NCBI RefSeq assembly: GCF_900109605.1
Contig: NZ_FOAM01000025.1
Location: 1 to 54,446, forward strand
Direction of reading: 5' to 3'
Length of the DNA stretch: 54,446 nucleotides
Origin: Xaviernesmea oryzae
GTDB taxonomy: Bacteria > Pseudomonadota > Alphaproteobacteria > Rhizobiales > Rhizobiaceae
Below the pieces are notes generated by a model. That model was not told the origin of the DNA. It ran no database searches and saw only the letters and a program-made list of their open reading frames with translations. Made by a program: the position numbers and the translations under genes. Shown here piece after piece: positions 19,015 through 28,816 of the stretch; position 1 is the stretch's first letter, and every line of letters begins with the position of its first letter.

Positions 19015-19926
19015 TCAGCCGCGCGATGGGCGGCCCAGACGCGCGGCGAGGAAATCGACCAGCACGCGCACCCGCGCCGGCATTGCCGGCCCGCCGAGAA
19101 ATACGGCGTGGATGGCCTCGCGATCGCCGGGATTATAATCTTCCAGCAGCGGCACGACGCGCCCCGCCGCCAGATCCTCCTCGATGTGGAAATTGCCGAC
19201 GCGGGTGATGCCGATGCCTTGCAGCGCCAGCTGTACTAGCGTTTCACCATTGTTGGCCTGGATATTGCCCTGCACCGCCAGCAGAATGTCGCGCCCGTTC
19301 TCCCGGAAGGGCCAACCGGGCTCGATGCGGCGAAAGCTGAAGTCGATGCAATTGTGTCGGATCAGATCGGACGGCACTTGAGGTGCCCCATGACGGGCAA
19401 GATAGGCAGGCGATGCGATCACGGTACGCCCGGTCTCGCCCAGGCGGCGGGCGGTCAGCGGCCCATCCGTCAGCGGACCGAAGCGGATGGCCACATCCGC
19501 CTGACCGCCTAGCACATCGGCTAGCCGGTCGCTGAGATCGATCTCAATGGTGATGCCGGGATAAAGCGCCACGAAGGCGCCGAGCAGCGGCACCACGACC
19601 AACCGGCCATGGGCAGAGGCTGCACTGACGCGCACGCGGCCGCGCGGCGCCGCCTGATCGGCAAGCCGGCTCTCGGTCTCTTCAATATCGGCCAGGATGC
19701 GTCGGGCCGCGGCGGCATAGGCCTCGCCCTCCACCGTCGGTGCCAGCCGCCGTGTGGTACGGATCAGCAGGCGCACGCCGAGCCGCGCCTCCAGCCGCGC
19801 GACGATCCGGCTAACGGCCGATGGCGTCAGAGACAGCGCCCGCGCGGCAGCGGAGAGGTTCCCCGCTTTCAGCACGGCGAGAAACACCTGCATATCGCTT
19901 GTGCGGTCTATGCGATCTCGCTGCAT
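19015..19926 (-). CDS. LysR-family regulator, divergent from an MFS exporter
   Basis: This 303-residue protein has a LysR winged helix (MQVFLAVLKAGNLSAAARALSLTPSAVSRIVARLE, about 12-46) and a periplasmic-binding-like effector domain. The segment LTPSAVSRIVARLEARLGVRLL and the effector region resemble the DsdC/CrgA-like group that controls small exporters or reductases. It is divergent from the MFS gene with 105 bases between, so regulation of that gene is likely. Confidence 0.9.
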   Translation of the reverse strand: MQRDRIDRTSDMQVFLAVLKAGNLSAAARALSLTPSAVSRIVARLEARLGVRLLIRTTRRLAPTVEGEAYAAAARRILADIEETESRLADQAAPRGRVRVSAASAHGRLVVVPLLGAFVALYPGITIEIDLSDRLADVLGGQADVAIRFGPLTDGPLTARRLGETGRTVIASPAYLARHGAPQVPSDLIRHNCIDFSFRRIEPGWPFRENGRDILLAVQGNIQANNGETLVQLALQGIGITRVGNFHIEEDLAAGRVVPLLEDYNPGDREAIHAVFLGGPAMPARVRVLVDFLAARLGRPSRG

Positions 19927-20031
19927 TTGTGACTCCCACGCACAGATCCTGATCCAATAAGCGGTCTACCGCGCCTTGCCGCCCTGCGCCATATGAAGGG
20001 CACGCATAAATGACCATGTAAGGATCACGCC

Positions 20032-21198
20032 ATGATCAATCCCTCCCTTCTCGCCCTGGCAATCGGCGCCTTCGGCATCGGGGTCACGGAATTCACGCCC
20101 ATGGGCATGCTGCCGCTGATCGCCCATGACCTCGGCGTTTCCATTCCGGCGGCCGGGCTGCTGGTCAGCGCCTATGCGCTGGGCGTCCTGATCGGTGCGC
20201 CTTTGATGACGCTGGCCTTTGCCCGGGTCGGCCGCCGCCGGCTGCTCGTCGGGCTCATGGGCATTTTCACGCTGGGCAATCTCCTCTCCGCGCTGTCGAC
20301 CTCCTATGAGATGCTCATGGTGGCGCGCATCGTCACCTCCTTCAACCACGGCGCCTTTTTCGGTGTCGGCTCTGTCGTCGCCGCAAGTGTCGTTTCGCCG
20401 GACAAGCGCGCGGCGGCCGTGGCCGCGATGTTCTCCGGGCTGACCATCGCCACTGTGGGCGGCGTGCCGCTGGCGGCGTGGATCGGCGAGGTGCTGGGCT
20501 GGCGCGCGGCCTTCTGGGGCATTGCGGGGATCGGTGCGCTGGCCATGCTGGCGCTGCGCCTGTCGCTGCCCGCTCTTCCGGCCGATACGGGCGGCGATCT
20601 CAAGCGTGAACTCGCCGTGGTGGCGCGCGGGCCGGTTCTGGCGGCCCTGGCGCTCACCGTGGTCGGCGCCAGCGCCATGTTCACCGTCTTCACCTATATC
20701 GTGCCGCTCCTGAAAAGCGAGGCCGCCGCCTCCACCGGCTTCGTCACCGCCATGCTGGTGGTCTATGGCCTAGGCCTGACGGCGGGCAACTGGGTCGGCG
20801 GCCGCTTTGCCGACCGCTCGGTCGATGGCACGCTTGCCGCTTCGCTGGCCGGCCTCGTTGTCGTGCTGATACTACTGGCGGTGCTTGCGGGCTCGGCCAC
20901 GCTCGCCGCCGTGCTGATCTTCCTCTGGGGTATTGCGAGCTTCGCGCTGGTGGCACCCTTGCAGATGCGGGTGATGGAGGAAGCGGCCGAAGCGCCGAAC
21001 CTTGCCTCCGCGCTCAATATCGGTGCTTTCAATCTCGGCAATGCCGTAGGCGCGGCTGCCGGCGGCCTGGTCATCGATGCCGGCCTCGGCTACAGCGCCG
21101 TCCCGCTGGCCGGAGCTGCCATGGCCGCCGCCGGCCTTCTCTTCCTGGCCCTCCTGCGCCGTCGCGCCCAGCGCCTGCTCGCCGCCGGCGCCTTCTGA
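20032..21198 (+). CDS. MFS efflux transporter of the DHA1 group (AraJ/YdhP-like)
   Basis: This 388-residue protein has 12 hydrophobic segments. It begins LLALAIGAFGIGVTEFTPMGMLPLIA, the GxxxTEF motif of DHA1 arabinose-efflux-like exporters. The A-motif loop ARVGRRR lies between helices 2 and 3, and a second half starts near residue 200. It should export a small sugar-like or drug-like compound by proton antiport. AAGGA lies eight bases before the ATG. The adjacent LysR is the probable regulator. Confidence 0.9.
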   Translation: MINPSLLALAIGAFGIGVTEFTPMGMLPLIAHDLGVSIPAAGLLVSAYALGVLIGAPLMTLAFARVGRRRLLVGLMGIFTLGNLLSALSTSYEMLMVARIVTSFNHGAFFGVGSVVAASVVSPDKRAAAVAAMFSGLTIATVGGVPLAAWIGEVLGWRAAFWGIAGIGALAMLALRLSLPALPADTGGDLKRELAVVARGPVLAALALTVVGASAMFTVFTYIVPLLKSEAAASTGFVTAMLVVYGLGLTAGNWVGGRFADRSVDGTLAASLAGLVVVLILLAVLAGSATLAAVLIFLWGIASFALVAPLQMRVMEEAAEAPNLASALNIGAFNLGNAVGAAAGGLVIDAGLGYSAVPLAGAAMAAAGLLFLALLRRRAQRLLAAGAF

Positions 21199-21656
21199 CG
21201 GCAAAAGCAGGCGTCTAGGGACTGCGACGTCTCGGCCTCCCGGTCTCGTCTTCTCCATGGGCAAGATGAGACCGGACACGGCCAGCTGCGCGGCCCCCGC
21301 CCAACGAACACTCGGCAAGCTCGCGCTAATCGGGGAGATTAGCGTGAGGCTTCGCTCTCAGCCTCTTCTACGCCCCGCTTATAAACAAGGCCGGATCTCT
21401 AAGCCCCGGCAGGGGCTCGACTTTTGCATTGGCTACACCTGCGAGAGCGGACGGTCGTTAATTTCATCAACGGATTACATTACAAAAATTTAAGCCGAAA
21501 GAAGGCTTTAGGCCGGTTTGTCTGACCAAATGTGTCTTTTTAGCGCCGCAATTCGGGCTGTATTCCTGGGTTGTCGAGATCTGGTCCACCTCTTGGATGG
21601 GTGCCGGTCTCCGATCCCTTTCGCCGCCTCGCGATGCCGCGCCAAGAGGACCCCGC
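21199..21656. other. 458-base intergenic region before the RND operon
   Basis: This region holds the hairpin at 21320-21348 (listed separately), an AT-rich stretch (about 21455-21500) suited to a promoter of the RND operon, and no reading frame I can support. Confidence 0.4.
21320..21348. terminator. Strong hairpin, possible terminator or operator
   Basis: CTCGCGCTAATC (21320-21331) pairs with GATTAGCGTGAG (21337-21348) over a five-base loop, with one G-T pair. There is no T-run after it on either strand, so Rho-independent termination is doubtful. It lies 120 bases after the MFS gene and 309 before the RND operon. Confidence 0.4.
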
Positions 21657-23063
21657 ATGAAGAAAGTCTGGATCCCCCTCGTCCTTATCGGTGCGCTTGG
21701 TGCCGGTGCCTGGGCCTATCGCGGCGAATTGCCGGACCTGGCGGCGAGGCTGCAGGCGGTAGCACCCTTCGAGATCCCCGGTCTGAAGGCGCTTGCCGGC
21801 AGCACGCAAACGGCCCAGGCCGAGAGCACTAGCGGCCAGCATCGCCATGACAGCGAGAGCGATCAAGGCGGCACGGCTGGCCAGGGCGGCCAAGGTGGGA
21901 AGGGCGGCGAAGGCGGAAAGAACGGCCAGCCTGGGAAGGATGGGCAAAGCGGCCAGACGGGCGGCAAGGGCGGTGGACGCCATGGCGGTGGTGGGCCGGC
22001 CGCCGTCAAGACCGTGGCGGCGCAGACCGGCATCCTGCCCATGGACATTCCCGCCACCGGCTTTGCCGTGGCCGACCAGACGACGACGCTCGCCGCCCGC
22101 GAGCAGGGCAGCGTGACCGAACTGGTGGCCCAGGACGGGCAAACGGTGAAAGCAGGCGACCTGATCGTCAAGCTTGACGACCGCACGGCCCGCGCGGCCG
22201 TCGCCAAGGACAATGCCGCGATCCTGCGCGACAGCGCCACGCTGTCGGAGGCCGAAACGGCGCTGCGCCGCGCCCATGATCTCGTCAACGCCAAGGCAGG
22301 CACGCAACAGTCGCTCGATCAGGCGCAATCGGCGCGCGATCAGGCTGCCGCCACCGTAGAGGCAGACAAGGCGACGCTGTCGGCCGATCAGGTTCTGCTC
22401 GAACATACCGAAATCCGCGCGCCCTTCGATGGCCGCCTCGGCGAAATCCTGGTCAGCCCCGGCGCCTATCTTTCGGCCGGCGCTTCCGTGGTCAAGATCA
22501 CCAAATTCGATCCCGTCTATGTCGGCGTGCATCTGGAAGAGCGCAGCCTGCGGCGCTTGAGGCTCGCCATGGCCGATGGCTCCGTTTCGGTTACCACCGT
22601 GCCCTCAAGCGACAAGGGGCAGGTGCGCACCGGCACCGTTTCCTTCTTCGACAATGCCGTCGATCCGGCCTCCGGCACCATTCTGGTCAAGGCCCGTTTC
22701 GACAATCCCTCCGGTGCGCTCTGGCCTGGCCAGTCCGTCAATATCGTGCTGCATCTGAAGAACGATGCGCCCCAGGTGGTGGTGCCGACGGTCGCCGTCG
22801 GGCCCGGCCCGGATGGGTCGATCGCCTATGTCGTGCATGAGGGCAAGGTGGCGGTGGCCAATGTCGAGGTCGGCCGCGTCAATGGCGATTATACCTCCGT
22901 GACCGCAGGGCTTTCGCCGGGAGACCATGTGGTGATCGAAGGCCAGGCCGCACTTTATCCGGGCCAACAGGTCAAGGAGAGCTTCGACGATCAGGCGCTG
23001 GATCTGGCCGCCGCCGATCCGGCTCCCCTGTCCCACAAGGCGAGCGTGGAGCTGGCGCGATGA
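21657..23063 (+). CDS. RND efflux periplasmic adaptor (membrane fusion protein)
   Basis: This 468-residue HlyD/AcrA-type adaptor starts with a membrane anchor (VWIPLVLIGALGAGAWAY). It has a lipoyl half-motif (GSVTELVAQDGQTVKAGDLIVKLDD), a coiled-coil hairpin (about 200-260), a second lipoyl half (IRAPFDGRLGEILVSPGAYLSAG) and beta-barrel domains. Between anchor and adaptor, residues 70-113 form a collagen-like stretch of Gly-x-Gly and GQPGKDGQ repeats, unusual for the family. The start at 21657 puts the hydrophobic anchor at the N-terminus. It overlaps the transporter gene by ATGA. Confidence 0.93.
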   Translation: MKKVWIPLVLIGALGAGAWAYRGELPDLAARLQAVAPFEIPGLKALAGSTQTAQAESTSGQHRHDSESDQGGTAGQGGQGGKGGEGGKNGQPGKDGQSGQTGGKGGGRHGGGGPAAVKTVAAQTGILPMDIPATGFAVADQTTTLAAREQGSVTELVAQDGQTVKAGDLIVKLDDRTARAAVAKDNAAILRDSATLSEAETALRRAHDLVNAKAGTQQSLDQAQSARDQAAATVEADKATLSADQVLLEHTEIRAPFDGRLGEILVSPGAYLSAGASVVKITKFDPVYVGVHLEERSLRRLRLAMADGSVSVTTVPSSDKGQVRTGTVSFFDNAVDPASGTILVKARFDNPSGALWPGQSVNIVLHLKNDAPQVVVPTVAVGPGPDGSIAYVVHEGKVAVANVEVGRVNGDYTSVTAGLSPGDHVVIEGQAALYPGQQVKESFDDQALDLAAADPAPLSHKASVELAR

Positions 23064-26000
23064 TCCCGCGTTTCTGCATCGAGCGCCCGGTCGCCACCAC
23101 GCTTCTCGCCATCGGCGTGCTTTTGGCCGGGCTCGCCGGCTATCGTCTCCTGCCGGTGGCCGCCCTGCCGAAGGTCGATTTTCCGACCATCAGCGTCTCC
23201 GCCTCGTTGACCGGCGCTTCGCCGCAGACCATGGCGACCTCGGTCGCCACGCCGCTGATCAAGCAATTCCAGACCATTCCCGGCATCAGCGAAATCAGCG
23301 CCACCAATTCGCTCGGCAATACCAATATCGTCCTGCAATTCGACCTGAACCGCAGCATCGATGCGGCGGCGGCCGATGTGCAGGCGGCGATCTCCTTTGC
23401 CAACCGGCAATTGCCCGACAATATGACGACGCCGCCGAGCTACCGAAAGACCAACCCGGCCGATGCGCCCGTCATGCTGCTTGCCGTGCGCTCCGATACC
23501 ATGCCGCGCAGCAAGCTCGACGATATCGCCGAAAACATCATTTCCCCCTCGCTCTCCACCCTTCCCGGCGTGGCGGAAGTCACCGTCTATGGCGCGCAGA
23601 CCTATGCCGTCCGCATCGAGGTGGACCCGGACAAGCTCTTGAGCCGCGGCCTTGGCATCGACACGGTCAACAAGGCGGTGTCGGCCGCTAACAGCCAGCT
23701 GCCGGTCGGCACCATCCAGAATGCCAGCCAAAGCCTGACCATCAATGCCGACACCCAGCGCACCAATGCCGACGAGTTCCGCTCGCTCGTCATCGCGACG
23801 CCGAACGGCGCGCCGGTGCATTTGAGCGATGTCGCCGATGTGCAGGACAGTGTGGCCAACACCAAGACCGGCAGCTGGTATGACGGCAACCGCGCCATTT
23901 TGCTGGCGATCCAGCGCCAGCCGGGCGCCAATACGGTGGAGGTGGTCGACGCCATCCAGGCCAAGCTGCCGGCCTTGCATGCGGTGATGCCGGCCTCGGT
24001 CGAAACAGCCGTGATGAACGACAGCTCCAAGCCGATCCGCGAGGCGATCTCGGACGTCAAGTTCACGCTGATCCTCACCATCGGCCTGGTCATCCTGGTG
24101 ATCTATCTTTTCACCGGCCACCTGACCGCCACGATCATTCCGGGTCTCGCCGTGCCGCTGTCGCTGATCGCCACCTTCGGCGTGATGTATGTGTTGGATT
24201 ACAGCATCGACAATATCTCTCTGCTGGGCCTGACGCTCGCCGTCGGCCTGGTGGTGGACGACGCCATCGTCATGCTGGAAAATATCCTGCGCCATGTGGA
24301 AGCGGGCATGCCCGTGCGCCAGGCCGCCCTCCTCGGCTCGTCCGAAGTGAGCTACACCATCATTTCCATGTCGGTGTCGCTGATCGCCGTCTTCCTGCCG
24401 ATCCTGCTCATGGGCGGCGTGGTCGGGCGCATCTTCAACGAATTCGGCATGGTCGTGTCGATCGCCATCATCGCCTCGGTCTTCGTCTCGCTGACGGTGA
24501 CGCCGATGCTCGGCGCCCGGCTTTCCGGCGGCCACTCGCGCCCGCCGCTGCTCATCCGTTGGTTCGACAGAGGCTTTGCCGCCACCACGCGCGGCTATGG
24601 CGCGGCCGTTGCCTGGTGCCTGCGCCATCGCGGCTTCGTCATGCTCATCTTCTTCGCCTCGGTGGGCCTCACGGTCTATCTGTTCATGACGCTGCCAGCG
24701 AGCTTCTTCCCGACGGAGGATATCGGTCGGCTCAACATCTCCACCCGCGCCCGGCAGGATATCTCCTATCCCGCCATGGTGGAGCTGCAGAACAAGGCCG
24801 CCGATCTCGTGCGCCAAAACCCGGCCGTCGCCCATGTCATGTCGATTGCCGGCGGCAGCGTTCGCAGCCCCTTGAACAACGGCACCATGTTCGTCGAGCT
24901 GAAGCCGAAGGAGGAGCGTCCGCCGCTCGACCAGACGCTGGTGGAGCTTCGCAAGGCGATTTCGACCATTCCCGGCCTGCAGGGCTATATCACGCCGCAG
25001 CAGAACATCCGCTTCGGCGGGCGACAGACGGCCAGCCAGTATCAGCTCGTCGTCCAGGCGCTGGATGCCGCGCAAACCAATATCTGGGCCGACAAGATCC
25101 TCCAAGCGATGCGCCGCGACGGCCGCTTTACCGATCTCGTCTCCGATGCGCAGAACAAGGCGCTGCAGGCCGATATCGCCATCGACGAGGAGAAAATGGC
25201 CACCTATGGCATCTCCTCCGATGTGCTGCGCACGACGCTGCGCCAGGCTTTCAGCACCTATGCTCCGACGCAGATCCAGTCGACCGGCGACAGCTATGAC
25301 GTGATCGTCGAATATGACACGAACCGCCCATGGGACGAGAATTCGCTGGCGCGCATCCGCGTGCCGGGCGCGGGCGGCGCGCTGGTGCCGCTGTCGAACT
25401 TCGCCCATGTCAACCGCACCACCGGGCCCGTGACCATCAACCAGACGGGGCAGCTGGTTTCCACCACCGTCTCCTTCAACCTGCCGGAGGGCGTCTCTCT
25501 CGGCGATGCCACAGCGGCGATCGACAGGATCAAGACCGAGCTTTCAATGCCGGCCGACGTCTTCACCTCCTATGGCGGTTCGGCGCAGATCTTCCAGCAG
25601 TCGCAAGGCTCGACGCCGATGCTGATCTTGGCGGCGGTGCTGACCATCTATGTCGTTCTCGGCGTGCTCTATGAAAGCTATGTCCACCCGCTCACCATCC
25701 TCTCCGGCCTGCCCTCGGCAGCACTCGGCGCGCTGATCGCGCTCAAAGTGATGGGCTACGACCTCTCGATCATCGCGCTGATCGGGCTGTTGATGCTGAT
25801 CGGTATCGTCAAGAAAAACGCGATCATGATGATCGACGTCGCCTTGGAAACCCTGCGCTCCGGCGCCGGCGCCAGCCCGTCCGAGGCGATCCACGAAGCC
25901 TGCGTGCGCCGCTTCCGCCCGATCATGATGACAACCTTCTGCGCGCTGCTGGGCGCGCTGCCGATCGCGATCGGCTCCGGCGCCAGCTCCGAGCTGCGTC

Positions 26001-26191
26001 AGCCGCTCGGCATTGCCATCGTCGGCGGCTTGCTCGTCTCCCAGGCGCTGACCCTGTTCATCACGCCGGTAATCTTCGTCGAGATGGACCGCCTGTCGCA
26101 CCTTCCGGCCCGGCTCTTCCGTCGCAAGCCGGCCGAGGCCGACCATGGCACAGCCGCTCCGGAGGACGAACGGCCGCTGGCGGCGGAGTGA
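23060..26191 (+). CDS. RND efflux transporter (MdtB/MdtC-like AcrB family)
   Basis: This 1043-residue protein has the AcrB layout: one N-terminal helix, two large periplasmic loops and 11 further helices. The proton-relay Asp pair is in LVVDDAIVMLEN and the matching Lys in GIVKKNAIMMID. The N-terminus (FCIERPVATTLLAIGVLLAGLAGYRLLPV) resembles the MdtB/MdtC subgroup more than AcrB. It pumps amphipathic compounds from the periplasm outward with the adaptor encoded just upstream. No outer-membrane TolC gene follows, so a TolC from elsewhere must be used. Confidence 0.95.
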   Translation: MIPRFCIERPVATTLLAIGVLLAGLAGYRLLPVAALPKVDFPTISVSASLTGASPQTMATSVATPLIKQFQTIPGISEISATNSLGNTNIVLQFDLNRSIDAAAADVQAAISFANRQLPDNMTTPPSYRKTNPADAPVMLLAVRSDTMPRSKLDDIAENIISPSLSTLPGVAEVTVYGAQTYAVRIEVDPDKLLSRGLGIDTVNKAVSAANSQLPVGTIQNASQSLTINADTQRTNADEFRSLVIATPNGAPVHLSDVADVQDSVANTKTGSWYDGNRAILLAIQRQPGANTVEVVDAIQAKLPALHAVMPASVETAVMNDSSKPIREAISDVKFTLILTIGLVILVIYLFTGHLTATIIPGLAVPLSLIATFGVMYVLDYSIDNISLLGLTLAVGLVVDDAIVMLENILRHVEAGMPVRQAALLGSSEVSYTIISMSVSLIAVFLPILLMGGVVGRIFNEFGMVVSIAIIASVFVSLTVTPMLGARLSGGHSRPPLLIRWFDRGFAATTRGYGAAVAWCLRHRGFVMLIFFASVGLTVYLFMTLPASFFPTEDIGRLNISTRARQDISYPAMVELQNKAADLVRQNPAVAHVMSIAGGSVRSPLNNGTMFVELKPKEERPPLDQTLVELRKAISTIPGLQGYITPQQNIRFGGRQTASQYQLVVQALDAAQTNIWADKILQAMRRDGRFTDLVSDAQNKALQADIAIDEEKMATYGISSDVLRTTLRQAFSTYAPTQIQSTGDSYDVIVEYDTNRPWDENSLARIRVPGAGGALVPLSNFAHVNRTTGPVTINQTGQLVSTTVSFNLPEGVSLGDATAAIDRIKTELSMPADVFTSYGGSAQIFQQSQGSTPMLILAAVLTIYVVLGVLYESYVHPLTILSGLPSAALGALIALKVMGYDLSIIALIGLLMLIGIVKKNAIMMIDVALETLRSGAGASPSEAIHEACVRRFRPIMMTTFCALLGALPIAIGSGASSELRQPLGIAIVGGLLVSQALTLFITPVIFVEMDRLSHLPARLFRRKPAEADHGTAAPEDERPLAAE

Positions 26192-26302
26192 GGCGCCCGA
26201 AGAGCGGGCAGCGCTTCTTACGGCGGTAAGCCTGGACCGTTTCCACATCACGCATCTTTTTCCCTGCTGCCCGGTTCGGCACGGCCAGCCAGGAGAGATT
26301 GC

Positions 26303-26857
26303 ATGGATCAAGAGCGCCCTATTCCGCCGGCAAGCCCCACGAGCCCCGCGCAGCCGGCGCTGAATCCGACACTAAGGCGCAATATCGACGCCTTGGTGGC
26401 ACGGCGCAAAGCGGTGCAGCAGCGCGCCGGGCCGGAGGAGAAGGCGGCGGCGGCCATCAGCCGCTTCGCCGGCAGCATGACCTTTGTCTATATCCATCTG
26501 GTACTGTTCGGCGGCTGGATACTCATCAATCTCGGGCTCGTGCCCTTTCTCCCGGCCTGGGATCCGACGCTGGTCGTGCTGGCGATGATCGCCTCGGTGG
26601 AAGCGATCTTCCTCTCGACTTTCGTCCTGATCAACCAGAACCGCATGGCCGCCGAGGACGATGCGCGCGCCGATCTCGACCTGCAGGTCAACCTGCTCAA
26701 CGAGCATGAAACGACCCGGCTGATCACCATGGTCGATGCCATCGCCCGGCATCTTCAGGTGGAGCGGCCCGAAGATCCCGAGGTCGAAGAGCTGAAGCGC
26801 GACGTGGCGCCGGATGCGGTGATGGAGGAAATTGCGGCGCGCAACGGCCAGGCATGA
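26303..26857 (+). CDS. DUF1003 membrane protein
   Basis: This 184-residue protein has two transmembrane helices (about 62-80 and 90-110) in the DUF1003 pattern: GSMTFVYIHLVLFGGWILINLGLVP and LASVEAIFLSTFVLINQNRM. A cytoplasmic helical tail follows. The function of the family is unknown. AGGAGA precedes the ATG. It faces mntP with only ten bases between the stop codons. Confidence 0.9.
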   Translation: MDQERPIPPASPTSPAQPALNPTLRRNIDALVARRKAVQQRAGPEEKAAAAISRFAGSMTFVYIHLVLFGGWILINLGLVPFLPAWDPTLVVLAMIASVEAIFLSTFVLINQNRMAAEDDARADLDLQVNLLNEHETTRLITMVDAIARHLQVERPEDPEVEELKRDVAPDAVMEEIAARNGQA

Positions 26858-26867
26858 TGCCCGGCCT

Positions 26868-27431
26868 TCAGGCGCTGAGATGCTCGATCAGGATCGACAG
26901 ACCGATGCCGACAAGCGCGATGCCGGCCAGTGCCTCAGCATAGCGGCCGAAACGCACACCGATGACCCGGCCAAGCAGCATGCCGCCGGATGACATGAGG
27001 AAGGTGGCGAGGCCGATGGCCAACGCCATGACCAGAATATTGACATCGAAGAAGGCAAGTGAAACCCCAACGGCCATGGCATCGAGGCTGGTGCCGACCG
27101 CAGTGGCGATCAGCATCGGCAGTGACGTGCGCGAGACCGGCGTCTCCTCTGCCTCACCCTGACCGAAGGCATTGGCCAGCATATGCAGCCCCACCGCGCC
27201 GAGCAGGCCGAAGGCGATCCAATGATCGACCGCCTGGATATAGCGGCTGGCTGCGACGCCGGCCGCCCAGCCAATCAGCGGCGTGATCGCTTCCACCAGG
27301 CCAAAGACCAGACCGGTGCGCAGGCTCTCGCGCAAAGGTGGTCGCTGCAAGGCGGCACCGCGCCCGACCGAGACGGCAAACGCATCGACGGACATGCTGA
27401 AGGCCAGCACGAAAATGGCGATCGGCGACAT
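26868..27431 (-). CDS. mntP: Manganese efflux pump MntP
   Basis: This 187-residue protein has six membrane helices and the two MntP repeat motifs: [16 protein letters not shown] near the N-terminus and [16 protein letters not shown] after the midpoint. The Asp in each is needed for Mn2+ export in relatives. It protects against manganese excess. The upstream leader was inspected for the manganese (yybP-ykoY) riboswitch and no convincing match was found. Confidence 0.93.
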   Translation of the reverse strand: MSPIAIFVLAFSMSVDAFAVSVGRGAALQRPPLRESLRTGLVFGLVEAITPLIGWAAGVAASRYIQAVDHWIAFGLLGAVGLHMLANAFGQGEAEETPVSRTSLPMLIATAVGTSLDAMAVGVSLAFFDVNILVMALAIGLATFLMSSGGMLLGRVIGVRFGRYAEALAGIALVGIGLSILIEHLSA

Positions 27432-28055
27432 GGCGCATCCTTCGCGACGGACGGGGGAAACGTGAACGGGCTGCTTGGTCGGCTTCTGGCTGACGCCGTT
27501 TGAAGGCAGGGTTGAGACGAAGACGCACGGCGCAAGCCTTGCAGCCCAGCCGAAGGCCCGATCCGCTGATCGCCGCCCGGCAGCCTTTAGGATGACGCGC
27601 CAAAGACGTCAACGAAAAAGATCGTATAAACAGGGGTTTAGATTATTCCAGCGGCTAAGTTTTTACCGTCTCGGATGCAATGTGTGACGGATCTTGAAAG
27701 CCCGGCGCGGCAGCGCTCCGGGCCGCTCCCTGCAGCGTTCCAACCTGCCGGATCGGCCGCTCGGCCAGGCGTCGGCAGCTTCCCCTTCGCCGAAAGAAAT
27801 TTGGACAGGTCACAGCTCCTTCCGTCGATGGCGGTTCCACCAGGCTGTGCCATGTCTCGCGGACGCCATCCATGCGCAAAACGCACGGGTGACCTTCCGC
27901 ATCCGCGCTGGTTCGCGGGGGCTGCAGAGACGTATATTGAGCTCATCGAAACGGGCGGCACGAAAACAAAGCCACCCGCAAGGAGGCCGGCCGATCAAGG
28001 CGAGACGGGCCTCACGCGCCGGAGCCGCGCATGGCTCCCGATCAGGAGACGACCC
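27432..28055. other. 624-base region between mntP and the DUF1127 gene
   Basis: This holds the mntP leader (minus) and the promoter region of the DUF1127 gene (plus). AT-rich sequence at 27610-27665 may hold promoters. No reading frame with a good start is evident. An sRNA or leader element cannot be excluded. Confidence 0.35.
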
Positions 28056-28202
28056 ATGACCTTTGCCCGCTCTTTCACCGCTTGGCGCCAGTATCGTCAG
28101 ACCGTCAGCGAACTTGGCCGCATGACCAACCGCGAACTGCATGACCTCGGCATCGACCGCACCGACATCCACAGCGTTGCCCGCAGCGCCGCTCAGCGCT
28201 AA
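28056..28202 (+). CDS. DUF1127 mini-protein (48 residues)
   Basis: The protein begins MTFARSFTAWRQYRQTVSELGRMTN and has the family core RELHDLGIDRTDI. It is very basic and helical. Small DUF1127 proteins of rhizobia and Rhodobacter are stress- or phosphate-linked and some bind RNA. Their role is only partly known. AGGAGA lies eight bases before the ATG. A short hairpin follows the stop codon. Confidence 0.88.
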   Translation: MTFARSFTAWRQYRQTVSELGRMTNRELHDLGIDRTDIHSVARSAAQR

Positions 28203-28816
28203 GGCACCGGCCCTTCGACGAAGGGCTTCAGCCGATGAAGACGAACGCGCTGCCTAAGCGCTTCGCACGCGACATGACGCCGTCACTTGACGGCGTCGTT
28301 GCCTATCAGTTCTTCGGACAAGCTTCTCTCTGCTGAGGCGAAGAAATGGATCGCAAAGCCTTCGTCCAGCGATCGACCACAAGACGGATCTCGCCTTCTT
28401 GCTCATGGAACTGATGCGCGACGCGATCGCCTTGACCTCTTATGGCGTGAGGCGAGAAGGGTGTGACGAGTCCCGTGGAGCGGCAGCATATGGTTTGCCG
28501 ACATGAGCCGCCAAAACGGCGCAGCCCAAGCTTGATTGCCGCTGGGTCGGATTTTGCAACCCGCGCCACCATTCACGGCATGCAAGATCAAACGGATTGC
28601 ACACCGCCTCCTATCCGTCCTGCTAGATGGCCACGCCAGCCTCGACGATGCACCCATGCGTCATCCGCAAGAGGGATCAGGCGCAAAGCTAGCTTCGCCA
28701 TCAAGCCGAAGCCTCAGCAGATCATCGCCCGCTCCCACCCCGCACATCTATCCGAAATTCGAAAAGGCTGATCAGGCGAAGATCTCTCCGCCTGACCGGC
28801 CTTTGCGTTCGCCTGC
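28203..28816. other. 614-base gene-poor region
   Basis: A GCCCTTC-GAC-GAAGGGC hairpin (28210-28226), a possible weak terminator, directly follows the DUF1127 gene. The fbp terminator occupies 28762-28804. Between them I see no supported gene, repeat or operator. Short frames here lack family signals. Confidence 0.4.
28762..28804 (-). terminator. Rho-independent terminator of fbp
   Basis: On the minus strand the stem GGTCAGGCG / CGCCTGATC around a ten-base loop is extended by AAGGC / GCCTT with a small bulge, and ends in TTTTC. It lies just past the fbp stop codon. Confidence 0.75.

Noticed and set aside
22991-25408. 805-codon open frame on the minus strand opposite the RND genes
   Set aside because: It is antisense to two well-supported RND genes, has His/Asp/Arg-rich composition typical of reading high-GC codons backwards, and shows no domain.
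27432-27680. Manganese riboswitch (yybP-ykoY) upstream of mntP
   Set aside because: The long leader is suggestive, but the conserved internal-loop sequences of that riboswitch could not be found.
28306-28572. 88-codon minus-strand frame between DUF1127 and fbp
   Set aside because: No ribosome site and no family resemblance; composition unlike the neighbouring coding DNA.
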